From assembly GCF_030123365.1 (NCBI RefSeq), contig NZ_CP126107.1:4735501-4799500 (forward strand): a stretch of DNA of 64,000 nucleotides. The letters run 5' to 3'. Positions 25,538 to 33,440 of this stretch are shown in pieces (position 1 is the stretch's first letter; each line of letters starts with the position of its first letter). Below the pieces are notes generated by a model that saw nothing but the letters and a program-made list of their open reading frames with translations, did no database searches and had not been told where the DNA came from. Origin of the DNA: Neobacillus sp. SuZ13 (GTDB taxonomy: Bacteria > Bacillota > Bacilli > Bacillales > Cytobacillaceae). Position numbers and translations under genes: made by a program.

Positions 25538-26896
25538 ATGAAAAAAAAGCATCAGAATTTACAAAAAGGATTATTACCAAGGCATGTCCAGTTTATGGCT
25601 TTGGCTGGTATGATTGGGACGGGGATATTTAAAGGCAGTTCCGATACATTAGCCATTGCTGGACCTAGTGTAGTCGTTGCCTATTTAATTGGCGGTCTAA
25701 TACTATTTATCATAATGGCTGCCCTAGGGGAAATGGCGCTTGCTTTTCCAAATTTAAATGTACAGCATTTAGTAAACAAAGCATTTGGATTCCAAGTTTC
25801 TTATATCGTGGGATGGCTGTACTGGATCAATTGGGTTCTTGTTACTGTGGTTGAATTATTAGCAGCGGGAAGTTTTCTACAATTTTGGTTTCCTACGATA
25901 CCTTTATGGCTGCTAAGTTTCCTTTGTGCGGTTGTAATCGTAGGAATCAATTTAACTCAAGTAAAAAATTATGGGGAGCTTGAATTTTGGTTTGCAGGAA
26001 TTAAAATCATTGCACTAGTGGCCTTTATTGTCTTAGGCTTTTCACTCCTCTTTGGTATCATTCCTAGCTCGGTTCAGGATCCGCTCTCAAACTATACAGC
26101 ACATGGCGGATTTTTTCCGCACGGAATAGGTGGAACGTTCAGTGCCTTTTTAGTCGTCATGTTTTCTTATGGTGGTGCGGAATTAATCGGGATCGCTGTT
26201 ACGGAAACAAAAGATGCCGAGCGAGTATTGCCTAAAATTATTAAAGGCGCTGTATGGCGTGTAATTATTTTTTATATCTTACCAATTATTATTATTTGCG
26301 GACTCATGCCTTGGGATAAAGTTACTGGTGTAGACAGTCCCTTCGTCCAGGTCTTTAGCGCAACCGGGTTACCTGGAGCTGCACATATTATGAACTTTGT
26401 CCTTTTAACAGCTGTCCTATCGGCTGCAAATTCAGGAATTTATGCGACTTCAAGAACGCTATTTTCAATGGCACAAAGTGGTGTTGCACCTAAGGGCTTA
26501 GCAAAACTCTCTGCAAAGGGAATCCCATTAACAGGAATCATGCTGACGAGTGCATGTATACTGGGAGCTGTCTTTTTAGCCTATTTAACACCTAGTCAGG
26601 TAATCGGCTATCTCATGACCATTCCTGGGTTTACTGTGATGTTACTCTGGATCAGTATTTGTGCCGCACATTTAAAACTAAGGCCGCTTTATAAAAATCA
26701 ACCGGCTTTTCAAGTAAAATGGTATCCATATACGACGATTTTTGCGATTGTATCTTTAAGTATTATCTTTATTGGATTTGTGTTCAATCCAAATAATATT
26801 ATTGGTTCATCGGTTAGTTTGGCAACGATTGGCTTACTCATCGTCCTCTCATTTATTGTAAAAAAAAAGGGATTGAATGAAATTACCGTCCGATAA
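25538..26896 (+). CDS. APC-superfamily amino acid permease
   Basis: A 452-residue integral membrane transporter with about twelve hydrophobic helices. The N-terminal LPRHVQFMALAGMIGTGIFKGS segment is the AAT-family signature (RHxQMIALGGAIGTGLF-like). Proton-coupled uptake of an amino acid is expected; substrate cannot be assigned from sequence. ATG at 25538 follows GGTGGGAG; the GTG at 25523 is inside the RBS region. The shared operator with aroA hints at an aromatic amino acid or precursor, which is inference. Confidence 0.88.
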   Translation: MKKKHQNLQKGLLPRHVQFMALAGMIGTGIFKGSSDTLAIAGPSVVVAYLIGGLILFIIMAALGEMALAFPNLNVQHLVNKAFGFQVSYIVGWLYWINWVLVTVVELLAAGSFLQFWFPTIPLWLLSFLCAVVIVGINLTQVKNYGELEFWFAGIKIIALVAFIVLGFSLLFGIIPSSVQDPLSNYTAHGGFFPHGIGGTFSAFLVVMFSYGGAELIGIAVTETKDAERVLPKIIKGAVWRVIIFYILPIIIICGLMPWDKVTGVDSPFVQVFSATGLPGAAHIMNFVLLTAVLSAANSGIYATSRTLFSMAQSGVAPKGLAKLSAKGIPLTGIMLTSACILGAVFLAYLTPSQVIGYLMTIPGFTVMLLWISICAAHLKLRPLYKNQPAFQVKWYPYTTIFAIVSLSIIFIGFVFNPNNIIGSSVSLATIGLLIVLSFIVKKKGLNEITVR

Positions 26897-26899
26897 ATA

Positions 26900-26936
26900 C
26901 AGAAAGGCCGACCATTTATTTGGCGGCCTTTTTTGC
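26900..26936 (+). terminator. Terminator after the permease
   Basis: AAAGGCCG / CGGCCTTT stem followed by TTTTT. Confidence 0.85.
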
Positions 26937-26940
26937 TATT

Positions 26941-27825
26941 TCAAGAAGAAATTTTCGAAAAATATTCAATCACATATTGACGAAATTGTTGTCCCGCATC
27001 TGATAAATAACGCCTTTTTGACCAGCCTAACCCTATTGTCCTTCGACATTTTGGTTCGATTATTCTGAGTTTGTTTGGAAAGGGATTTGTACCATGGTTC
27101 CAGGAAATTTCTGGAATGAAAGCAATTCCTAATCCTTGTTTTACCAAATCTCCTATTACCCCTGGCTCATCTCCTTCAAAAGCTATGGTTGGAACAAAGC
27201 CTGCCTGTAGACAAAATTCATCGGTTAGGTTTCTAAATCCATAACCTGTATTCATACTGATAAAAGGCTCGTTCTTTACTTCATGAAGAAATATTTTCTC
27301 TTTCCTCGCAAGCCTGTGTTCGGGCGGAACAATTAAGTAAACCTCTTCTGTCATTAGCGGTTCCCAAACAATATCTGTGCCCTCAATAGGCACCGATGAA
27401 ATACAAAAATCAATCTCAGCCTTTTCAAGTTGGCTTTTCATAGAGGAAGTTGACTCGAGGACTTGTTGAAATTTCACCTCGGGATAATGCTTTAGAAAAG
27501 AACTTATTAACTCAGGAAGGACTCTTGGAATACTGACCGCTAAAGTAATTTGAGTTTTTCCCTGATGTGCCTTTTCTGCAATTTCCCTTTTCCCTTCATT
27601 TAATTCTAAAAATATCCTATTGACTCGCTCTAAGAACATCTTTCCGTATTCGTTTAGTCGAAGTTGACGATTTTTCCGATCAAATAAAGGAACACCCAAA
27701 TCTTCCTCTAATCGAGCTATGGTTTTACTTAAAGAAGGTTGGGCAATTTGAAGTTCTTCAGCAGCTTTGGTCATATGCTCAAGTCTGGCAACGGTCTGAA
27801 AGTATTTTAATTGTAAAAACTCCAT
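26941..27825 (-). CDS. LysR-family transcriptional regulator
   Basis: A 294-residue regulator with the N-terminal LysR helix-turn-helix (LEHMTKAAEELQIAQPSLSKTIARLEEDLGVPLFDR) and a C-terminal effector-binding domain. Divergent from the YhgE-like gene at 27948 with a 122-bp gap containing the inverted repeat TAGCTTAAAAGCTA close to its own start; control of the neighbour is the usual arrangement for this family but is inferred. The effector is unknown. Confidence 0.9.
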   Translation of the reverse strand: MEFLQLKYFQTVARLEHMTKAAEELQIAQPSLSKTIARLEEDLGVPLFDRKNRQLRLNEYGKMFLERVNRIFLELNEGKREIAEKAHQGKTQITLAVSIPRVLPELISSFLKHYPEVKFQQVLESTSSMKSQLEKAEIDFCISSVPIEGTDIVWEPLMTEEVYLIVPPEHRLARKEKIFLHEVKNEPFISMNTGYGFRNLTDEFCLQAGFVPTIAFEGDEPGVIGDLVKQGLGIAFIPEISWNHGTNPFPNKLRIIEPKCRRTIGLGWSKRRYLSDAGQQFRQYVIEYFSKISS

Positions 27826-27847
27826 GGATTACGCCCCTTTCAATAGC

Positions 27848-27862
27848 TTAAAAGCTACTAAT
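27848..27862. promoter_or_regulatory. Inverted repeat in the LysR/YhgE divergent region
   Basis: TAGCTTAAAAGCTA, a perfect dyad about 23 bp upstream of the LysR start codon. It could be the operator for the divergent regulator, but simple AT-rich dyads occur by chance. Confidence 0.35.
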
Positions 27863-27947
27863 TGATAACTAATTATATATTATACAATATAAAAAAAATT
27901 ATTTATCATAGTGTTTATGTTCAAAATTCACATTCAAAGGGGTAACT

Positions 27948-29948
27948 ATGAAGGGTATTAATTTGATATTTAGAGATTTAAAGATGATGTGGCATCATAA
28001 GCATGGAAGGATTGCTTTAGTGTTTCTATTGATCGTTCCGTTAATATATTCCGGTTTCTTTCTAGCGGGTTATTGGAATCCCTATGGACGGTTAGATCAA
28101 CTACCTGTCGCTGTTGTAAATCTAGATCAAGGATCGATGATGGATAACAAATCGATTGAGGCAGGACAGGAATTTGTCAAAAGCTTAAAACAAAACAAGG
28201 ATCTTAAATTCTCTTTTCTCTCTGAAAAGACCGCAAACCAAGGTTTAATAGATGGGAAATATTATATGGTCCTGACGATTCCAAAGGATTTCTCAGAAAA
28301 AGTCTGTACATTAATGGATGAACATCCTGAACAGGCTAAACTAAAATTTAAAATAAACCCAGGGAAAAACTTTGTTGCATCTCAAATTAGTACTACCGCA
28401 ACGGAAAAAATGAAAGCTAAAATAGCAGCTAGCATCACGAAATCTTACGCGGATGGCGTATTTTCAAATTTTGTTGAATTAGTAGACGGGTTACGTGCTG
28501 CCGGCGACGGTGCGTCAAAAATTAATCAAGGAACGATCGATGCCAAGAATGGAATGATTCAGCTTTCAAATGGTGTCAATCGCTTAAATGATGGTGCAGA
28601 AAAGCTAGAGAATGGAAGTCAGCAGCTTTCAAAAGGTCAACAAAAGTTAACTGAAGGGCTTGACGGTTTGAAAGAGGGATCACAATCACTTTCGACAGGC
28701 ATTGAAAAGCTTTCTGAAGGTCATACCAATTTAGAAGCTGGGACGGAACAATTAACGGAAAGCTTGCAAACTTTGGCTTTGAGTAGTGAAAAATTATCGC
28801 AAGGTCAAGCAGGGATGGAAAATACGACAGATGATTTAAGGAGAACTGTGGAACAATTTATTAAAAATCACCCTGAGATGCAAGATGACCCAACTTTCCA
28901 ACAAATTGCAGCTATGTCGACCGGCTTATCAAATGCAGCTAATTCATTGAGCAATGGTCAAGCCCAACTTACTGAAGGGGCACACCAATTAGTCCAAGGA
29001 CAAACAAAAGTCCACGATGGAATGAAGAATTTTGGTGAAAAAATCGAAGAAGCTGCCAGCGGGGCAAAAAAATTGTCTGAGGGCACGATTCAATTCTCCG
29101 ATGGTTTCTCTAAATGGAAAAATGGTTTTGACTCTTTAAACGTTGGAATATTTGATTTAGCAAACGGTGGAGAAAAATTAGACCACGGCACGAATCAGTT
29201 AGTAAATGGCTTAGGTCAATTAGCAGTGGGTTCAGATGAACTTGCTGGTAAATTAAATGATGCAGCGAAACAAACGTCTAGTATCCATAATAATGACGAA
29301 TTAACCTCCATGTTTTCAGAACCAGTGAAATTAGTAGAATCAGATTTATCAGAGGTACCGAATTATGGTACTGGAATAATGCCATATTTTCTATCTCTAG
29401 CATTTTATGTAGGTGGAATTATGGCAGCCAACATTCTACCATTAGGACGCAGACAAGACTTAATGGTGAATGGAACACAGCACTTTATTAATAAACTAGG
29501 GCTTAAGTATTTGATTGCATTAATACAGGTGGTATTTGTAGATTTAGTTGTCATGTTTGGATTCAAAGTACATGTAGCAAGCGTTCCATTGTTTATTTTA
29601 TCAAGTATCATTGTCTCTTTAACCTTTATGACGTTCATCCTCATGTTAGTGACGTTGTTTGGTGTTGCAGGGAAATTTATGGCCGTCACATTATTAGTCT
29701 TACAATTAGCAACCTGCGGTGGGACATTCCCTGGTGAATTGAGTAATCCTCTTCTTAGCAAAATTGGCAGCATTTTACCGATGGCCCATTCATTACGCAG
29801 TTTCCAAGATGTGATTTCTCTAAGGGACTGGGCTGGGCTACAACAGCAAATACTAATCTTACTATTCTACCTAGTAGTAGCTGGTGGTATTGGTTGGGTG
29901 GCAAGTCATCTTCAACATTCAAAACAATCCGTGGAGACCTCTCATTAA
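27948..29948 (+). CDS. YhgE/Pip-family membrane protein (ABC-2-like)
   Basis: A 666-residue protein related to B. subtilis YhgE and the lactococcal phage infection protein Pip. One transmembrane helix near residues 20-40, a large extracytoplasmic region, then about five C-terminal helices from residue 480. The extracellular part (190-450) carries degenerate repeats of the type LSxGxxxLxxG (for example QLSKGQQKLTEGLDGL), predicted to form an extended helical stalk. Function may be in export or envelope transport; in some hosts homologues serve as phage receptors. RBS AAAGGGG. Confidence 0.9.
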   Translation: MKGINLIFRDLKMMWHHKHGRIALVFLLIVPLIYSGFFLAGYWNPYGRLDQLPVAVVNLDQGSMMDNKSIEAGQEFVKSLKQNKDLKFSFLSEKTANQGLIDGKYYMVLTIPKDFSEKVCTLMDEHPEQAKLKFKINPGKNFVASQISTTATEKMKAKIAASITKSYADGVFSNFVELVDGLRAAGDGASKINQGTIDAKNGMIQLSNGVNRLNDGAEKLENGSQQLSKGQQKLTEGLDGLKEGSQSLSTGIEKLSEGHTNLEAGTEQLTESLQTLALSSEKLSQGQAGMENTTDDLRRTVEQFIKNHPEMQDDPTFQQIAAMSTGLSNAANSLSNGQAQLTEGAHQLVQGQTKVHDGMKNFGEKIEEAASGAKKLSEGTIQFSDGFSKWKNGFDSLNVGIFDLANGGEKLDHGTNQLVNGLGQLAVGSDELAGKLNDAAKQTSSIHNNDELTSMFSEPVKLVESDLSEVPNYGTGIMPYFLSLAFYVGGIMAANILPLGRRQDLMVNGTQHFINKLGLKYLIALIQVVFVDLVVMFGFKVHVASVPLFILSSIIVSLTFMTFILMLVTLFGVAGKFMAVTLLVLQLATCGGTFPGELSNPLLSKIGSILPMAHSLRSFQDVISLRDWAGLQQQILILLFYLVVAGGIGWVASHLQHSKQSVETSH

Positions 29949-29957
29949 TTAGAAACG

Positions 29958-30000
29958 AAAAAAGGTGATACCCAACATAATATGGGTATCACTTTTTTCA
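29958..30000. terminator. Bidirectional terminator
   Basis: Stem AAAAGGTGATACCC / GGGTATCACTTTT with A/T flanks between the convergent YhgE-like and ArsR genes. Confidence 0.85.
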
Positions 30001-30378
30001 TTCCTTATTGTCCCCTGGTTTAAGAATTGCTGGGTGTTGTTGATGTTCCACTTCTCTTCCATCCGATTCAACAAAAAGCCTAAGCGCGGACAATTTATTT
30101 TCCCAAAACAATTCAAAATATTGGAGCCAATCTTTTAATTCATATAACGGTTCCGGCTCCAGTTTGTACCTTGTTTCCCTGCCTGCTTTCCGTTCCTTAA
30201 CCAGTCCTGCCTCTGCTAATACACGAAGATGCTTAGAGACGGCGGTACGGCTTATCGGGAAATGTTCACTTATTGCCGTGACAGGCATCTCTTCTTTGCT
30301 AAGCAGTTTTAATAGCTTTCTTCTTGTTGGATCAGCGATGGCTTGAAAGACATCATGCTTTGCCGAGGAAGCTGCCAT
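29998..30378 (-). CDS. ArsR-family transcriptional regulator
   Basis: A 126-residue winged-helix regulator (DPTRRKLLKLLSKEEMPVTAISEHFPISRTAVSKHLRVLAEAGLV, residues 13-57). It has no cysteine-rich metal site, fitting the subgroup linked with AHSA1/SRPBCC proteins. Its ATG follows immediately on the stop of the upstream SRPBCC gene, so the two form an operon and are probably translationally coupled. It likely autoregulates via dyads near 30853-30898. Confidence 0.88.
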   Translation of the reverse strand: MAASSAKHDVFQAIADPTRRKLLKLLSKEEMPVTAISEHFPISRTAVSKHLRVLAEAGLVKERKAGRETRYKLEPEPLYELKDWLQYFELFWENKLSALRLFVESDGREVEHQQHPAILKPGDNKE

Positions 30379-30804
30379 TTATGCCTCAACATATCCCTGT
30401 AATTTTTTCACAAGACCTGCCCAGCCCTGATTCATATGTTCACGGATTGGAGTATGCGGTTGACCAAATTCAGTGACTTTATTGGCATCCCAGCCTCCAT
30501 GGATTAATGTTAACTCCGTTTTATCATCTAGTTCTTTTAGTTCGAATGTGAGTGTCCAATCCTTACCCCAATTAAAGGATAGACGGTTTGGAGGATCAAC
30601 TTGTGTTACCTTACATGGTGACATACCGAATTGGGCTGCATTTAAATGAAATTCATGACCTTCAACTGCCTGAAGATCATTCGGCATGAACCAGGCACTT
30701 AGACCCTCTGCTGTAGCCACTGCATCCCATACTTTTTTTATTGGGGCATTATAAACTAAGGTATACTTTATATCCTCTAATGTTGCCTGTGAATCGTTAC
30801 TCAA
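30379..30804 (-). CDS. SRPBCC (AHSA1-like) domain protein
   Basis: A 141-residue START/Bet v1-fold protein of the activator-of-Hsp90-ATPase homologue group, with the typical N-terminal YNAPIKKVWDAVATAEGLSAWFMPNDL and a ligand-binding cavity. Paired ArsR/AHSA1 operons are common in bacilli; the ligand is unknown. Starts with TTG eight bases after AGGAGG. First gene of the operon. Confidence 0.86.
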   Translation of the reverse strand: MSNDSQATLEDIKYTLVYNAPIKKVWDAVATAEGLSAWFMPNDLQAVEGHEFHLNAAQFGMSPCKVTQVDPPNRLSFNWGKDWTLTFELKELDDKTELTLIHGGWDANKVTEFGQPHTPIREHMNQGWAGLVKKLQGYVEA

Positions 30805-30852
30805 AATAATTGCCTCCTCGAATTTTTCTGCGATCTTTTTTTAATTTACGAA

Positions 30853-30898
30853 ACCATTCGGTTTCATATGAAGACTATATAACACCATATGGTTGCAC
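30853..30898 (-). promoter_or_regulatory. Candidate operators of the AHSA1-arsR operon
   Basis: Two dyads about 25 bp apart: AAACCattcGGTTT and ACCATATGGT. They lie 50-95 bp upstream of the SRPBCC gene start, where autoregulation by the ArsR protein would be expected. Confidence 0.45.
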
Positions 30899-30928
30899 GT
30901 CAAGCAGATTTTTTTTAGGCTGTTTGCA

Positions 30929-31044
30929 TCTACGTGAGTTTAATCTTGATGCTGACATTGTTTAAGTCACGTAGACTCCTTCTACGTGACCCTAGTATTG
31001 ATTCTATTACTGTTTGGGTCAAGTAGACCCGATCTACACCTCTG
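30929..31044. repeat. 52-bp-period tandem repeat with hairpins
   Basis: TCTAC-starting units begin at 30929, 30981 and 31033, exactly 52 bp apart, with roughly two-thirds identity between the first two. The unit junction forms a perfect hairpin, GTCACGTAGA (30966-30975) pairing with TCTACGTGAC (30981-30990). The hairpin is not followed by a T run, so it is not a normal terminator for speD. Confidence 0.75.
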
Positions 31045-31079
31045 TTCAGAGTAACCTAATATATCTGTTCTTTTTCCTG

Positions 31080-31889
31080 TTATTGAACAATATTTTTCCC
31101 ATAAAAAATTTCATCCATCTCAATCTTTAACCGCTCAGTGATTTCAATATGTTCATCAGGTGTTAAAGTGTCTTTGGTATATCCAAATAAATAATTATTT
31201 AAATCGAATTCACGCAGTTTGCATTTCGTGTGAAAAATATGCTCCTGATAGACATTGACGTCAATCATATCGAATAGTTCGCCAACATCATCCGGGATAT
31301 AATTCTGAATCGAATTGATTTCATGGTCAATAAAGAGCTTATGCCCCGATTTATCCCGTGTAAACCCGCGCACGCGGTAATCAATCGTCATTACATCCGT
31401 TTCAAACGATCTGATTAAGTAATGAAGTGCCTTAAGCGGCGAAATCTCCCCGCAAGTGGAAACATCAATATCCGCTCTAAACGTACTGATACCTTCATCA
31501 GGGTGAAACTCCGGGTATGTATGAACCGTGATATGACTCTTATCTAACTGCATAACTACCGATTCTGGCAATGGTCCAGGTGATTCTTCAAATGATTCAT
31601 CTGGTGCATTCGCAACCGGTCCCTCTGAAACCAATAAAGTCACGCTCGCCCCAGCCGGTTCAAAATCTTGGCTCGCGACATTTAATACATGGGCACCAAT
31701 GATATCCGATACATGCTTTAATATTTTTTGCAGCCTGTCCGCACTGTATTGTTCATCAATATACTTTAAATAAGCTTCACGCTCTTCCCTCGTTCGCGTA
31801 AAACAAATGTCATACATATTAAAGCTTAACGATTTCGTCAAGTTATTAAAGCCGTGTAACTCAATTGCCTGCTCGTGAGTAAGTTTCAT
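31080..31889 (-). CDS. speD: S-adenosylmethionine decarboxylase proenzyme, E. coli-type
   Basis: Pyruvoyl-dependent enzyme producing decarboxylated SAM for spermidine synthesis. The 269-residue length and the sequence around the self-cleavage site, QLDKSHITVHTYPE with predicted processing between Lys117 and Ser118, identify the larger class 1A enzyme, not the roughly 125-residue SpeH of B. subtilis. No speE lies beside it. RBS AAGGGGGAA. Monocistronic by appearance. Confidence 0.92.
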   Translation of the reverse strand: MKLTHEQAIELHGFNNLTKSLSFNMYDICFTRTREEREAYLKYIDEQYSADRLQKILKHVSDIIGAHVLNVASQDFEPAGASVTLLVSEGPVANAPDESFEESPGPLPESVVMQLDKSHITVHTYPEFHPDEGISTFRADIDVSTCGEISPLKALHYLIRSFETDVMTIDYRVRGFTRDKSGHKLFIDHEINSIQNYIPDDVGELFDMIDVNVYQEHIFHTKCKLREFDLNNYLFGYTKDTLTPDEHIEITERLKIEMDEIFYGKNIVQ

Positions 31890-31980
31890 GACAGTTCCCC
31901 CTTAATATTAAGTTATCCATTTCAAGTAAATATTATTAAGATACCCAGAAATCCGTATAGTTAATTATTTTTTACCTTAT

Positions 31981-31995
31981 TTATAATAATTATAA
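31981..31995 (+). promoter_or_regulatory. PerR box upstream of dps
   Basis: TTATAATAATTATAA is a perfect match to the PerR consensus TTATAATNATTATAA. It lies just upstream of the dps promoter (TTTACT near 32003, then TATAAT near 32026), consistent with peroxide-inducible expression. Confidence 0.8.
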
Positions 31996-32062
31996 TTTAA
32001 TATTTACTTTTAATTGATATGTGTTATAATTAATTCAGATAAGAAATTAGGAGGAATGCTAA

Positions 32063-32497
32063 ATGACAGTCGAACAAATAATCAACCATCAAATTGCCAA
32101 CTGGAATGTACTATATACTAAATTACATCGTTTTCACTGGTATGTGAAAGGTCCTCACTTCTTTACCTTGCACGCAAAATTTGAAGAATTATATGAAGAA
32201 GCAGCCGCCACAATTGATGAGTTTGCAGAACAATTATTAACGATTGGAGGCCGTCCTGTTTCTACCCTTAAAGAGTATCTTCAACTCTCAACGATTGAAG
32301 AAACAAACGAAACACTAACAGCCGAGGAAATGGTACAAGCAATTGTACATGACTTTTCTTTAATCATTGATGAGTTAAAAGTTGGGATGGAGGTCGCTGA
32401 CCAAAATAATGACGAAGTCACTAGTGATATGTTTTTAGGTTTAGTGGGAAAACTCAGCAAACATAACTGGATGTTGCAAGCTTTTTTACAGGCTTAA
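32063..32497 (+). CDS. dps: Dps-family ferritin-like protein
   Basis: A 144-residue four-helix-bundle protein forming dodecamers that oxidise and store iron and protect DNA from peroxide. Ferroxidase-site residues are visible in KLHRFHWYVKGPHFFTLHAKFEELYEEAAATIDEFAEQL (residues 19-57): His, the second His, Asp and Glu in the inter-subunit pattern. RBS AGGAGG. Controlled by a perfect PerR box, as for MrgA/Dps proteins. Confidence 0.93.
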   Translation: MTVEQIINHQIANWNVLYTKLHRFHWYVKGPHFFTLHAKFEELYEEAAATIDEFAEQLLTIGGRPVSTLKEYLQLSTIEETNETLTAEEMVQAIVHDFSLIIDELKVGMEVADQNNDEVTSDMFLGLVGKLSKHNWMLQAFLQA

Positions 32498-32507
32498 CCC
32501 GTAAATG

Positions 32508-32543
32508 AAAAAGGACAACGCTTATGGCTTGTCCTTTTTTCAT
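32508..32543 (+). terminator. Terminator after dps
   Basis: AAAAAGGACAA / TTGTCCTTTTTT stem with loop CGCTTATGGC. Confidence 0.8.
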
Positions 32544-32581
32544 GGGATAAAACTGATTTCTTCCTATATTAAATTTATAAG

Positions 32582-32655
32582 TTCGCTGATAGAATGTGAA
32601 AATTCGCTGATTGAACCTTAAAATTCGCCGATAAAAATAAACATTCATGAAAATA
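32582..32655. repeat. Short array of TTCGCTGAT repeats, 21-bp period
   Basis: TTCGCTGAT at 32582 and 32603 and TTCGCCGAT at 32624 are spaced exactly 21 bp, with a possible degenerate fourth copy at 32644. Each is followed by an A-rich stretch. Related in motif and period to the array at 43130-43254. Confidence 0.65.
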
Positions 32656-32681
32656 GCCATACCTGGTACTATAAAAAGAGA

Positions 32682-32715
32682 AAAAGCAGCTTCAATGAGG
32701 CTGCTTTTTCTCATA
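32682..32715 (-). terminator. Terminator after the pseudouridine synthase gene
   Basis: AGAAAAAGCAGC / GCTGCTTTTTCT stem just beyond the stop at 32721. Confidence 0.8.
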
Positions 32716-32720
32716 TAATG

Positions 32721-33440
32721 CTATTTCACTTGATAATTTCGGAGTAACTCCACTTCTTCATCAGTTAATTCTCGATATTCACCTAATTCCAGTGTCTCAT
32801 CGAGTGGCAATGGCCCCATTGAAATCCGTTGGAGATAGACTACTCTTTTTCCAACGGCTTCAAACATTCTTTTGACCTGATGAAATTTCCCTTCCGTAAT
32901 TGTTAATTCAATGTCAGAACGGATGCCAGATTTTAAAATTTTCAATTCACCTGGCTTGGTTTCATAGCCATCATCCAAGGTAACGCCATTAGCAAACGCC
33001 TCAATATCGTCCTGAGTCACTTCACTATCAATGACTGCAAAATACGTCTTCGGAACATGCTTTTTCGGTGAAAGCAAGCGGTGGGCTAATTGACCATCAT
33101 TGGTGATTAGCAGCAACCCTTCTGTATCCTTATCCAATCTACCAACGGGAAACGGTTCATAGACTTGGTCCTCGAGTTCCAATAAATCGATGACTGTTTC
33201 GGTGGAGCTATCTTCTGTGGCTGATAGCACACCTTGGGGCTTGTTCATCATCAAATAAATAAATTCTTTGTATTCGATAATTTCTCCGTTTAAGGTTACA
33301 GTTTGTGAGGATGGATCCACATGCTGTTTGGCATCTTTTACAACCACATCATCTACTTTAACCGCACTGCTTTTTAACAGTTGCTTAACTTCTTTTCTGC
33401 TTCCATAGCCTAGGTTTGCAAGCATTTTGTCAATTCTCAA
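32721..33440 (-). CDS. ytzG: RsuA-family pseudouridine synthase
   Basis: A 239-residue rRNA pseudouridine synthase with an N-terminal S4 RNA-binding domain (MRIDKMLANLGYGSRKEVKQLLKSSAV) and the catalytic motif GRLDKDTEGLLLITNDG, whose Asp is the nucleophile. Likely modifies 16S rRNA. Begins with TTG after GGGAGG and overlaps the 3' end of ytgP by 11 bp, so it is probably translated from the same message. Confidence 0.92.
   Translation of the reverse strand: MRIDKMLANLGYGSRKEVKQLLKSSAVKVDDVVVKDAKQHVDPSSQTVTLNGEIIEYKEFIYLMMNKPQGVLSATEDSSTETVIDLLELEDQVYEPFPVGRLDKDTEGLLLITNDGQLAHRLLSPKKHVPKTYFAVIDSEVTQDDIEAFANGVTLDDGYETKPGELKILKSGIRSDIELTITEGKFHQVKRMFEAVGKRVVYLQRISMGPLPLDETLELGEYRELTDEEVELLRNYQVK

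Noticed and set aside
32454..32714. Minus-strand ORF downstream of dps
   Set aside because: It runs through the dps terminator and the 21-bp repeats, with no supporting RBS.
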